DNA of 64,000 nucleotides from an uncultured Bacteroidia bacterium (GTDB lineage: Bacteria; Bacteroidota; Bacteroidia; Bacteroidales; UBA932), in contig CADBPR010000019.1 in NCBI GenBank assembly GCA_902796555.1, positions 27,025 to 91,024 of the forward strand, read 5' to 3'. Shown one piece after another: positions 51,972 through 60,935 of this stretch. The position numbers were made by a program, and so were the translations under genes. The notes under the pieces are model-generated. The model was not told the origin of the DNA. It did not search any database and saw only the letters and a list, made by a program, of their open reading frames with translations. Positions within the stretch are counted from its first letter, which is position 1, and each line of letters begins with the position of its first letter.

Positions 51972-54593
51972 CTATTTCTTGACAACGGTTTTCTTATAGT
52001 CTTTTCCGCCATAGGTGAACACCACGCTGTAGCGGCCCGGCGCACAGGCGCTCATGTCGATTTCGGCCGGGGTGAAGGCACTGGTCGTCTGGGTTCCCTC
52101 GTAGACCAGTCCGCCGGTGGCACCGAAGACCCGCAGGGTCGTCTCTTCCTCCGTCATGCCGGTGGACACATAGAGATAGTCCTCCACCGGGTTGGGATAG
52201 GTGGACACCTCCACATTCTCCTCCCGCGTGAGGACGGAGAACTTGGTGCTCACGGAAGCGCGCTTGGCATCATAGGCCGTCAAGGTAATCGTCGCCACAC
52301 CGTAGCGGATGGAAGAAACCACGAGGTTGTCCTCGGAAATGACCGCATGGGCGGACGTCTTGTCGGAGTTCTGAATCTCGACCGCCAGGGGCTCGCCGTC
52401 GGCATCCTCGAAAATCTCGGATACCGCGAAGGTCATCTTTTCGCCGGGGGCCTTGAATACCTGGTTGTCAATCTTCTTCTTGACGGTCGGGGCCACATTG
52501 TCGGTAATCGTGAAGGTGACCGACTGGGAAGCCTCCAATCCGTACTGGTCCTTCACGGTAACGATACCGGTATAGGTGCCGCCCACGGTCTTGGGCCCGT
52601 TGATGGAGATGACATAGCTGCCGGAATTGGAATCCGGAACCAGCACATCGGCCTCGCAGCCGCTCTTGTAGGATACCGTAATCTGGTGGCCGTCCGGGTC
52701 GTCAATCGTCAGCGGAATGGTCCAGATTTCATAGTTCTTATGCGCGGGAATCGGGTCGATATCCACCCGGACATACGGCGGGTTGTTGGACTTGGTCGTG
52801 ACCGACTGAATCGGCGCGCAAGTGGAGAAGTCCCGGTTGTAGGAATAAGTGGCGAGCGTCACATAGTACTCGGTCTCGAATTCCAGTCCTTCAATGGTAC
52901 CGGTCACCTCGTCGCCCACGGCGTTGGTAGAGGTCAGCAGGCTGGCGGAAACGATGCCGGCGCCGGGCTTGGAGGGATTGAAGTTCTCCAGCAGGGAGCG
53001 GTCCTTGGCGGCATAGAGCATCGCCGCATAGTTGGTGTCCCCTTCACTGTTGGCCGTGACATTCCAGGTAATGTTCACCTTGTTGGACACGGAGGAAACC
53101 GTATACGTCGTGACCGGGGTCGGGTCGCCGCTGGAACCGAACAGCATGGCGCCATAGGCATCCACCATCGGTCCGATGGGAGCGGTAGGCGATTTGCCGA
53201 CGTTCGGGTTGGCGGAATTGACCAATTTGGTCCAGAGCATGTCGGGCGTGAATCCCGGCCCGCCGCAATAGGACAGGACCAGGGCTGCTACGCCGGAAAC
53301 GTGCGGACAGGCCATGGACGTACCGGACATCATGCCGTAGTTGCTGCCCGGCAGGGTGCTGAGGATACCGGATCCCGGGGCGCAGATGTCCACCCAGTCA
53401 CCATAGTTGGAGAACTCGGACTTGCGGCCGTTCGACGCCATGGAACCGACGGCCAGCACGCGTTCGTAGTTGGCCGGAGCGCCGTAGGGGATGTTGTCGT
53501 TACCGGCAGCGAAGACCACCAGACCGCCCTTCATCGGGGAATCCGGTTTCTGGTTGCCGTTGGCGTCGCAGCCCGCATAGGTGATGAAGTAATCCACCGC
53601 CGCACGGTCGAAGGAAGAAATGCGGAAGTTTTTGGCCCGTTCCAGCTCGTCGGCGGAGATGACGCCGTCATAGTTGGTATCGGCCACATAGCCCCAACTG
53701 TTCTGTGAGATGACGGCCCCGTGGTTGGCGCCCCAGCGAATCGCATCCGCGCCGCTGCCGTTGTTTTTCGTTCCGAAGAACTGGCAGGACAGAATCTTGA
53801 CGCCCGGCTTGTTGTTCTTGTAATCGCCGCCCGCGATACCGGCCACACCGATGCCGTTGTTGTTGACGGCGGCGATGGTCCCGGCCACGTGGGTGCCGTG
53901 GCTCATCGGCTCCACCTCATAGTTGCCGTTCGCGAAGTTGAAGCTGCCGTTGGCCCCGCCCGGAATGCAGTTCCATTTCAGGTCCGGATGCTCCAGGTCC
54001 ACGCCCTCGTCCACGACGGAAACGATGACGGACGGGTCGCCGGTCGTGTAGTTGTTCCACACCGGAATGCAATTGATGTCGGCTTCCGGAACGGAATTGT
54101 TGTTATACGGCCACTGGGAAGAAGCCCTGGGGTCGTTGAACGGGAAGGTGTCGTTGATTCGCACCTGGTACACCGGCTCGGCACTGATGACGCCCGGCAG
54201 GGCGGACAGGGTCTCGGCCGCCTTGGTCATGGGGCGGGCGGTGGCGTCAAACTCCACATAATAGAACCGGCGCAGACCGAAATCGCGTTCACGCTGGCGG
54301 TATTCTTCGGGACATTCTTCCTCGGGGAATACCGGGCGGGCGGCGGAAATCCCCAGTTCGGCGAACACGTCGTTCACCGCGGCGGATTTGGTCACCAACG
54401 ATCCGGAAAGCAGGTCACTCTCAATCAATTCGACCATCTCGTCGCTGAATTCAACCACAGCGACATCAGGAACATACGCAGCCTCGGGCGATGCTTCGGC
54501 AGGGGCCGTCTGGGGTTCCTGAGGGACTTCCTGCTCCCGCGCACAGGCAAAAGCCAGCACGAGGGCGGCAGACAGCAGCAGCAATTTTTTCAT
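51972..54593 (-). CDS. S8 subtilisin-like protease with EF-hand loop and T9SS C-terminal sorting domain
   Basis: The 873-residue protein has lipobox LAFAC (Cys17). An I9-like N-terminal region covers about 40-145. The S8 catalytic domain has D195 (VSVVDEGVD), H232 (HGTHVAGT), oxyanion N365 (FAAGNDN) and S426 (GTSMACPH). A loop DTNYDGVISADEL (305-317) within the catalytic domain is a full EF-hand calcium loop. A fibronectin III-like domain and Ig-like repeats follow (about 480-780). The end (about 795-873) is a type A T9SS sorting domain (VSTYPNPVEDYLYV...GRYSVVF). It is probably secreted and cell-surface attached. A lipobox together with a T9SS tail is unusual. Confidence 0.92.
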   Translation of the reverse strand: MKKLLLLSAALVLAFACAREQEVPQEPQTAPAEASPEAAYVPDVAVVEFSDEMVELIESDLLSGSLVTKSAAVNDVFAELGISAARPVFPEEECPEEYRQRERDFGLRRFYYVEFDATARPMTKAAETLSALPGVISAEPVYQVRINDTFPFNDPRASSQWPYNNNSVPEADINCIPVWNNYTTGDPSVIVSVVDEGVDLEHPDLKWNCIPGGANGSFNFANGNYEVEPMSHGTHVAGTIAAVNNNGIGVAGIAGGDYKNNKPGVKILSCQFFGTKNNGSGADAIRWGANHGAVISQNSWGYVADTNYDGVISADELERAKNFRISSFDRAAVDYFITYAGCDANGNQKPDSPMKGGLVVFAAGNDNIPYGAPANYERVLAVGSMASNGRKSEFSNYGDWVDICAPGSGILSTLPGSNYGMMSGTSMACPHVSGVAALVLSYCGGPGFTPDMLWTKLVNSANPNVGKSPTAPIGPMVDAYGAMLFGSSGDPTPVTTYTVSSVSNKVNITWNVTANSEGDTNYAAMLYAAKDRSLLENFNPSKPGAGIVSASLLTSTNAVGDEVTGTIEGLEFETEYYVTLATYSYNRDFSTCAPIQSVTTKSNNPPYVRVDIDPIPAHKNYEIWTIPLTIDDPDGHQITVSYKSGCEADVLVPDSNSGSYVISINGPKTVGGTYTGIVTVKDQYGLEASQSVTFTITDNVAPTVKKKIDNQVFKAPGEKMTFAVSEIFEDADGEPLAVEIQNSDKTSAHAVISEDNLVVSSIRYGVATITLTAYDAKRASVSTKFSVLTREENVEVSTYPNPVEDYLYVSTGMTEEETTLRVFGATGGLVYEGTQTTSAFTPAEIDMSACAPGRYSVVFTYGGKDYKKTVVKK

Positions 54594-55349
54594 TTATTGT
54601 TTGTTTTTCTTGTTATAAGCATCCAATTGATCATACAGGAAGTCGATGAGCGGATACTGGGTCAGCGGTTTGTTCCAGTTGACCTTGTTCTTTTTCATGA
54701 ACTCCTTGGCGGCTTTTGGGTCCACCCCGGGGGTGGCCAGCACGTCCCGCCGCGTAGCGGGAATCAGGATGTTGTACACATAAAAATACGTTTCGGTTTT
54801 GAGGGGTAGCACACTGCCGGAGCCCTTCTGTTCGATGGCCCGGCTCATGGACATGTCCGTCATGTTATTTCCGCCTGCAGAATCTATGCCAAGGCTCGTC
54901 AGGGTGGCCCGGCGGCTGGTCGCCGTCGAAGAAGACACGCCGTAGCCGATATCGGTGCTGTTGAGACGGTCCACGTCCACGCTCACGCGGGACAGATAGG
55001 CACCTTTCTCCAGCTCGTCCAACACCTTGTACAACGCGCCCATATAGTTGATATAGACTTCCGCCCCGACCAGCACGGTGTAGACATTGTTCATGTCGGC
55101 CTGCATGATGGTCCCCTTCTCCACGTAATGGAGTTTTCCGTTGGCGATATTGACATTGAGCTGGTCATATTCCAGCGTACCGCCCTTGCGGGTCCGGACC
55201 ACGCCGGAGATAAAATCCTCGTAGGCATAGGGCCAGGAGTCCAGCGGCTCGTAGCGGACGGGGCTGCCTCCGGGATTGGAAGGCTGGGCCGGGAGAGCCA
55301 CCGGCAGGGAGAGCAGCATGGTTGCCCATAACAACCGTACTTTTTTCAT
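54594..55349 (-). CDS. Secreted protein of unknown function
   Basis: The start is ATG 55349 (MKKVRLLWATMLLSLPVALPA, signal peptide); an upstream-open frame runs through a hairpin and is not coding. The 251-residue product has no motif I recognise. The region LEYDQLNVNIANGKLHYVEKG followed by VYTVLVGAEVYINYMGALYKVL is beta-rich and may bind a hydrophobic ligand. The stop directly precedes the S8 protease start with no gap, so the three genes 55349-51034 form one operon. Confidence 0.7.
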   Translation of the reverse strand: MKKVRLLWATMLLSLPVALPAQPSNPGGSPVRYEPLDSWPYAYEDFISGVVRTRKGGTLEYDQLNVNIANGKLHYVEKGTIMQADMNNVYTVLVGAEVYINYMGALYKVLDELEKGAYLSRVSVDVDRLNSTDIGYGVSSSTATSRRATLTSLGIDSAGGNNMTDMSMSRAIEQKGSGSVLPLKTETYFYVYNILIPATRRDVLATPGVDPKAAKEFMKKNKVNWNKPLTQYPLIDFLYDQLDAYNKKNKQ

Positions 55350-55372
55350 ATTCAGCTTTTTTAGCGCAAAAT

Positions 55373-55400
55373 CCCGCCTCCACTCAGAGGCGGAGGCGGG
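55373..55400 (-). terminator. Hairpin terminating the SusCD operon
   Basis: A 9-bp perfect stem CCCGCCTCC (55373-55381) with GGAGGCGGG (55392-55400) lies 20 bp after the stop of the SusE-like gene. On the minus strand it is followed by ATTTTG, so the T-run is short. Confidence 0.6.
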
Positions 55401-55419
55401 GTCTCGCAAATGTTCAAAT

Positions 55420-56280
55420 CTACTTCCTGTGCAGGACGACAGGGACATCCTCGACGAGGTCGAACCAGCCGTTGCTCTGGCCGTTACCGGCGCCCCAAGG
55501 CGTGATGATGGAAATGGTATCGTCACCATTGTCCTCCATCTCGATGTTGCCACCGTTCGGGTTCGTATAGACAACCGGCAGGTTGCTGGCGGAGTAACCC
55601 GTAGGCTGACCGGCTTCGATGATGACCTTCTTATAGTCTTCCGTACCGATACCGACGCAACCCAGCGGTTTATAGTTGGAGAACATATACGGAATCAGAC
55701 CGGTGATGTTCAGGGTCATGATATCGTTCTGGTCGGCGGCAATCGTGATATTCAGGTCATATTCATCAGACCAGTAGTCGACCACATGCTGCGTCCAGGT
55801 ACCGATGAAGGCCTTGAGCGGGTGCTCGGCGTCTGCAATGGTAACGGTCGTGCAGCGACGGGAACCGATGGTCAGGCCGCCGGTCACGTTGTCGATGTTC
55901 AGCTGGAAGACCACGCGGCCCGGGTCGACATACCCGTCAACATGGACCAGGGAGACCTTCACCACCTTGACACTGTCGGTCGGTTCGAAGGTAAGAACGC
56001 CGTCAACCGGCTCTACCAGGGTATAGTGGGTACCGTTCTTGGCGGTGCTGTCCTTGGCGGACACGGACACCGAAACGGCCTTGGCATGCTCACCAATCAG
56101 ACGGATGGGAACCTCCACCACACCGGCGTCTTCGACGAAGGAAACAGCAGTCTCGCCGTCAAAGGTCACGAAGGCACTGTAACCTGCCTGTCCGGCATAG
56201 CGATACGGCTCGGCGCGGTCGCAAGAGATAGCCGCCAGGGCCACTGCAATGACTGCAAAAAGTATAGCTAATCTTTTCAT
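55420..56280 (-). CDS. SusE/F-like surface lipoprotein
   Basis: The 286-residue lipoprotein (AAISC, Cys20) has an N-terminal Calx-beta-like region (about 30-150: FVTFDGETAVSFVED, PVRLIGEH-type strand, VNPGRVVFQLN-type strand) and a C-terminal module starting FIGTWTQHVVDYWSDEY. The same IG-x-W module occurs three times in the 60936-63524 lipoprotein. It lies 24 bp after susD and ends the operon, the usual place for a glycan- or substrate-binding SusE/F-type partner. Confidence 0.8.
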   Translation of the reverse strand: MKRLAILFAVIAVALAAISCDRAEPYRYAGQAGYSAFVTFDGETAVSFVEDAGVVEVPIRLIGEHAKAVSVSVSAKDSTAKNGTHYTLVEPVDGVLTFEPTDSVKVVKVSLVHVDGYVDPGRVVFQLNIDNVTGGLTIGSRRCTTVTIADAEHPLKAFIGTWTQHVVDYWSDEYDLNITIAADQNDIMTLNITGLIPYMFSNYKPLGCVGIGTEDYKKVIIEAGQPTGYSASNLPVVYTNPNGGNIEMEDNGDDTISIITPWGAGNGQSNGWFDLVEDVPVVLHRK

Positions 56281-56304
56281 GTTCTTGTACTTTAACAGGT
56301 TACA

Positions 56305-57843
56305 CTATTTGGTGCTGAGGCCATATCCCGGGTTCTGGGAGAGGTTGCCGTTGATCTTGCGCTCGTAGTTCGGAATCGGGAGCAGGAAGTGATAGTCATC
56401 CGCAGCCCAGGCCTTGTCTACATAGTACTCACCCGTGGAGAGGAGTTTCTCGGAGAGGGCGGCCGTCTGGCCGTAGCGCTTGGCATAGCCCTGTCCCCAG
56501 CGCTTGAGGCACCAGAAACGCTGGCCTTCACCGACCGTCTCTTTGAACCACTCGTTGTAGATATCCTCGATATTCGGGGTGGTGGTGACGGTGGCGCCGC
56601 GCTTGCTCTGCAGCTCGTTCAAGGCTGCGAGGGACTCTTCCGGCTGGCTGTTCTTGAAGTAAGCCTCGGCCGCGATGAGGTACATTTCGCTGATACGGAA
56701 CGGCTTCGGAGCCGTCTGGCCCAGCCGCTTGTTGTCGGAGTTGTAAGCAGGGTTACCGAAGAACTTCGTGAACACCTTCACATCGTTGTTGCTGTGCTTG
56801 GAACCGCTCATGAAGATGGAGTAGGAATCACTGCCACCGCCCATGAACCAGTTCTTCAGACGCAGGTCACCGGCCTCATACATATCAACCAGCTTGCCCG
56901 AAGGGAAGAAGTACGGATTGAAGCAGTTTTCACCGTCGACGGTACGCAGTTGCGTATAGTAGTCCAGGGAGTTCGGGGCCTCGGAAAGGGAAGCCGCGCA
57001 CTGCAGGATGGGCTCGGTACCGTTGTCGTTGAGGAATTCGGCCTCGAACTCGGCATCGGTGGAAGACAGGATATAGAGACCCGTGTCAATCACATCCTGT
57101 GCATTCTTGGCAGCATTCTCGTAATCCTTGATGTCCAGATAATAGCGGGCATACAGGGCCTTGACGGCGTCAATGGTCGGCTTCTGGGAGCGGACGGCAC
57201 CCGGAACCTCAGCGAGGAGGACGGCAGCGCTGTCCAGGTCGGCCTTGATTTGGGCGTACACCTTTTCCTGGGTGGAACGGGCAGGACGGGCGTTCTGGTC
57301 GTACACCAGTACCAGCGGAACGCTTTCGTCCGTCGCGGCGGTAGCGGCATCGTACTGCTTGCCGAAGTAACGGGCCAGGTACAGGTAAGAATAGGCACGG
57401 AAGAAGAAGGCTTCACCCTTCATCACCTGGGCGGCCTCTTTCAACTCTTTGTCCGGAATGGTGTTCGCCGCGTTGATAGCTAGGTTGTACTGGTTGATGG
57501 CGGTATAGAAATTACCCCACAGCGATTCGACATCCTGGTCGCCGGCGGTAAAGTCTTCGTTCGTACGGTGGACGGGACCGTAGTTGTTACCGAATTCTGC
57601 CGCAGCATTGAAAGAATCGGTCATCAGGTCTCCGACATAGTTGTAAACGGACAGCTGGCGGGAGCGGAAGTAGATATTGATACCCGCTTCGAAACCGGTC
57701 AGGTCACTTGCTTTCTGGATAGCAGGCTGATTCTCGTCATACACCATGTAACCTTTGGGAATGAGATCCAGGTTGCAGGATGCAAACAAAACTGCGAAAG
57801 CTGCTACACTGATGATTCTGTATATACTTTTCATAACTTTCAT
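56305..57843 (-). CDS. SusD-family nutrient-binding lipoprotein
   Basis: The 512-residue lipoprotein (VLFASC, Cys23) starts MKVMKSIYRI; M4 is an alternative. SusD signatures are LDLIPKGYM near the N-terminus, WGNFYTAINQYNLAIN, EAFFFRAYSYLYLARYFGK, the TPR scaffold, and the C-terminal PKPFRISEMYLIAAEAYFKN and FLLPIPNYERKIN. It forms the lid of the SusC transporter encoded 20 bp upstream. Its substrate cannot be read from sequence. Confidence 0.96.
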   Translation of the reverse strand: MKVMKSIYRIISVAAFAVLFASCNLDLIPKGYMVYDENQPAIQKASDLTGFEAGINIYFRSRQLSVYNYVGDLMTDSFNAAAEFGNNYGPVHRTNEDFTAGDQDVESLWGNFYTAINQYNLAINAANTIPDKELKEAAQVMKGEAFFFRAYSYLYLARYFGKQYDAATAATDESVPLVLVYDQNARPARSTQEKVYAQIKADLDSAAVLLAEVPGAVRSQKPTIDAVKALYARYYLDIKDYENAAKNAQDVIDTGLYILSSTDAEFEAEFLNDNGTEPILQCAASLSEAPNSLDYYTQLRTVDGENCFNPYFFPSGKLVDMYEAGDLRLKNWFMGGGSDSYSIFMSGSKHSNNDVKVFTKFFGNPAYNSDNKRLGQTAPKPFRISEMYLIAAEAYFKNSQPEESLAALNELQSKRGATVTTTPNIEDIYNEWFKETVGEGQRFWCLKRWGQGYAKRYGQTAALSEKLLSTGEYYVDKAWAADDYHFLLPIPNYERKINGNLSQNPGYGLSTK

Positions 57844-57863
57844 ATTTATTTGTTTCCAAAAGG

Positions 57864-60800
57864 TTAGAAAGTGATTTCGAGACCGCCCAGGAGCTGACGG
57901 GTGCTACCCGGCAGACCGAGGGTAAGGTTGGAGTTCGCTTCCGGGTCACCACCCATGAACTTGGTCACCGTGAAGAGGTTACGTCCGGTGAAGGTGAATT
58001 TCACACCCTTCAGGACACCGTTGCTCCAGTTCAGAGCCTTGGCCGGGAGGGCATAGCCCACGACGAGGCTCTTCAGACGGAGGAAGGAGGCTTCCTCGAG
58101 CAGGTGGGTATCGAACTGCATGACAGCGCCGCTCGACCAGTCCGGGAACTTGGCATACCGGTTCTCCGGGGTCCAGTAGTCGGTCACGGAGTGGGACGTA
58201 TTGTAACCCTGGAACTGGTTCGGGTTGTTGTAGAAGAAGGCATCGTTGTTGATGAGGTACTTGCCGAGCACGTAGGAGAAATCCGCCTGCAGGGACAGGC
58301 CCTTCCAGGAACCGGCGAGGCTGAAACCGCCCGTTACCGGAGGATAGCGCTTCTTGCCCGTGTTCTGGGTCAGCAGGTCATCGAATTCCTCGGTGGTCTT
58401 GTCCATCCGGGTGATGGTCTTGTCAATCTTGCTGACGTCACCGGTCTCCTGGTATTCCTCCCAACCGGTCGGAATGTACCACTGCTGGTGGCCGTTTTCG
58501 GGATTGATACCGGCAAAAAGCGGATAGTAGAAGCTCACAGGCTGGCCCACCACATAGGTGATACCGGTGCCTTCATTTTCCCACTCGGTACGGCCGTCGA
58601 ACAGTTCGGTGATGGTCTCCTTGTTGTAGTTGAAGGTCGTGCTGAAGCGCAGGAAGTAGTCCTTGCCGCGCAGAATGTCCACGCCGAGGGTGATGTCGAT
58701 ACCGCGGTTGGACAGACCGCCCACGTTCTTGGTAACAGAGGTGAAACCGGCCGTGTACGGCTGCGGCACGCTCATCAACATATTGGTGGTCATTCTGTTG
58801 TAGAATTCCACGTCAATGTCGAAGCGGTTGAACATGCGGGCGTTGACATTGAAGCTGAGCAAGCCCTGCTTCTCCCACTTGAGTTCATAGTTGGACGGAG
58901 TGGAGATACCGAAACCGGCTACACTGTTGTATTTGGTCTCGAACTGGCTGATGGTCGCATACTGCTCGTAGTTGCCGATACCGGCGTTACCCTGGGTACC
59001 GTAGCTGAGCTTCAGGTTCAGGTCGTCGAGCCAGGAAACGTTGCGCAGGAAGTTCTCGCGTTTGGCCTTCCACAGGAAACCGGCGGCCCAGAAAGGAGCC
59101 CAGCGGTTGGCGCGTCCGAAGCGGGACGATGCATCGTAACGCAGGGTCAGGTCCAGGAAGTATTTCTCGCGGAAGTTGTAGTCTGCATGGCCGAAGAAGG
59201 ACAGGAAGGAGCTCTGGGAAGATTCTTCCGTCACGTCATAGTTGGCCTGGACACCATGGTCGAGTTCCATCATACGGTCGTCCGTCTGACCGGCGGAATA
59301 AGCCCAGAAATAATCGTAATCATTCCAGATACCTTCGTGACCGGCCAGCAGGGAGATGCGGTGGTCGTTGTTGTTGAAACCGAAGGTGTACTCAATCGTA
59401 TTGGTGATGGTAGCCTGGTAGCTGAGGCTGGAGGAACGGCTGCGGGCGGCCGTGGTGTTCCTCTCGGCGGCATAGGAAGCCGGAAGGCCGTAGCGGAAGA
59501 TGGTTTCGGATCCGTCGACGCCGGCACGGGAGACGAACTTGAGGTTCTTGACGGGCTCAATCTCGACATAGGCACCGCCGACGAGACCGTAACGGTCGCT
59601 CCGGCGCTCGGTCTTGCTGTACTGGTATTTCGGGTTCGCAGCACCGGCATACACCAGGAATTCCTTCTCGTAGACCTCGCCGGTGACAGGGTCGATGGCG
59701 GGATACAGCGGGTTCAGAATCATGGACAGACCGCCGGCCAGGTAGTTGGCGTCAAGGGAACCGGAGTTAGACCAGTTACCGTTGCTGTTGTTCTTGTCGT
59801 AGGAGAAGTTCACGTTCAGACCGACCTTGAGCCACTCCGTAGGGTGCCCCTGGACATTGGAACGGACGGTATACCTGTCATAGTAGTTGCCGTAGGTGTT
59901 ACCGGTCTGGTGGAACTGGGAAGCACCAATCATGTAAGCCACTTTGCGGCCGCCGCCTTCGATGGTGACGTCGTTCTGGTACTGCGGGTTGTTGAACCGC
60001 TGGTAGTACTCGTGCCACTTGGTGTTGGCCGTGTAGCCGTGGTCGGTATACGTCGCGTCGATATAGGCCTTGTCAAAGATACCGGATCGCATCCAGAAGT
60101 CCTTCAGTTCGTCGCCGGACATCATGTTGTTGTACATGGTGAAGTCGGCGAGGGTGGAGATACCGTACTGGCTGCGGATGGTCACGGTAGCATTTTCATT
60201 GTAGGCACCGGACTTGGTGGTCACGTAGACGACGCCGTTCGCAGCACGGGAACCATAGATGGAGGTAGCCGAGGCATCCTTCAGAATGGAAATGGAGAGG
60301 ATGTCGTTCGGGTTCATGGCCATGATGGTACGGCTGGAGGAAGGGATACCGTCAATCACGAACAGCGGGCTGGTACTGGAGGTCAGGGAGCCGTGGCCGT
60401 GGAGGGTCATGGAAACGTTGTTATCACCGGCCACACCACCGGTCGTCAGAACGGACAGACCGGCCACCTGACCCTGCAGGGCGTCCAGCGCGGATGCGGC
60501 AGGGGCGTTGTTGATGGAAGCGGCCTTGACCGTCTTCACGGAACCGACGATATTGGAAATCTTCTGACCGGAACCGTAGCCGATGACCACGGTTTCTTCA
60601 ATCACCGTAGAATCTTCCTTGAGGTCGACATTGATCAGGGAACGGCCGTTCACCGGAACGAGTTCATCGTTGTAGCCGATGGCGGAGTACACCAGGACAG
60701 CTTTCGCAGGCACCGTGATGCTGTAAGAACCATCAGCGTTCGTAGCGGTACCGATGTTGGTCTGACCCTGGACGTAAACGGCGACACCGGGCACGGGGCC

Positions 60801-60905
60801 GTTTGCATCCGACACGATACCGGACACTTTGATGTTCTGTGCTGCCGCAGTGAATGCGGCAAACACAGTCATCAATGTAACTATCAGGAGCTTAATATTT
60901 TTCAT
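57864..60905 (-). CDS. SusC-family TonB-dependent outer-membrane transporter
   Basis: The 1013-residue protein has a signal peptide (about 1-22), a carboxypeptidase-like N-terminal domain (IKVSGIVSDANGPVPGVAVY, about 24-100), a plug (TVIEETVVIGYGSGQKISN, SSTSPLFVIDGIPSSS), and a 22-strand barrel ending GLEITF. It energises uptake through TonB and pairs with the SusD at 56305. There is no sign of truncation. Confidence 0.97.
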   Translation of the reverse strand: MKNIKLLIVTLMTVFAAFTAAAQNIKVSGIVSDANGPVPGVAVYVQGQTNIGTATNADGSYSITVPAKAVLVYSAIGYNDELVPVNGRSLINVDLKEDSTVIEETVVIGYGSGQKISNIVGSVKTVKAASINNAPAASALDALQGQVAGLSVLTTGGVAGDNNVSMTLHGHGSLTSSTSPLFVIDGIPSSSRTIMAMNPNDILSISILKDASATSIYGSRAANGVVYVTTKSGAYNENATVTIRSQYGISTLADFTMYNNMMSGDELKDFWMRSGIFDKAYIDATYTDHGYTANTKWHEYYQRFNNPQYQNDVTIEGGGRKVAYMIGASQFHQTGNTYGNYYDRYTVRSNVQGHPTEWLKVGLNVNFSYDKNNSNGNWSNSGSLDANYLAGGLSMILNPLYPAIDPVTGEVYEKEFLVYAGAANPKYQYSKTERRSDRYGLVGGAYVEIEPVKNLKFVSRAGVDGSETIFRYGLPASYAAERNTTAARSRSSSLSYQATITNTIEYTFGFNNNDHRISLLAGHEGIWNDYDYFWAYSAGQTDDRMMELDHGVQANYDVTEESSQSSFLSFFGHADYNFREKYFLDLTLRYDASSRFGRANRWAPFWAAGFLWKAKRENFLRNVSWLDDLNLKLSYGTQGNAGIGNYEQYATISQFETKYNSVAGFGISTPSNYELKWEKQGLLSFNVNARMFNRFDIDVEFYNRMTTNMLMSVPQPYTAGFTSVTKNVGGLSNRGIDITLGVDILRGKDYFLRFSTTFNYNKETITELFDGRTEWENEGTGITYVVGQPVSFYYPLFAGINPENGHQQWYIPTGWEEYQETGDVSKIDKTITRMDKTTEEFDDLLTQNTGKKRYPPVTGGFSLAGSWKGLSLQADFSYVLGKYLINNDAFFYNNPNQFQGYNTSHSVTDYWTPENRYAKFPDWSSGAVMQFDTHLLEEASFLRLKSLVVGYALPAKALNWSNGVLKGVKFTFTGRNLFTVTKFMGGDPEANSNLTLGLPGSTRQLLGGLEITF

Positions 60906-60935
60906 AAGCTGTATCTTTTATCATTGAACAAGTGA

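Noticed and set aside
58104-60935. A 943-codon + strand open frame opposite susC
   Set aside because: It is an antisense shadow; composition is dominated by Val, Gly and His with no domain pattern.
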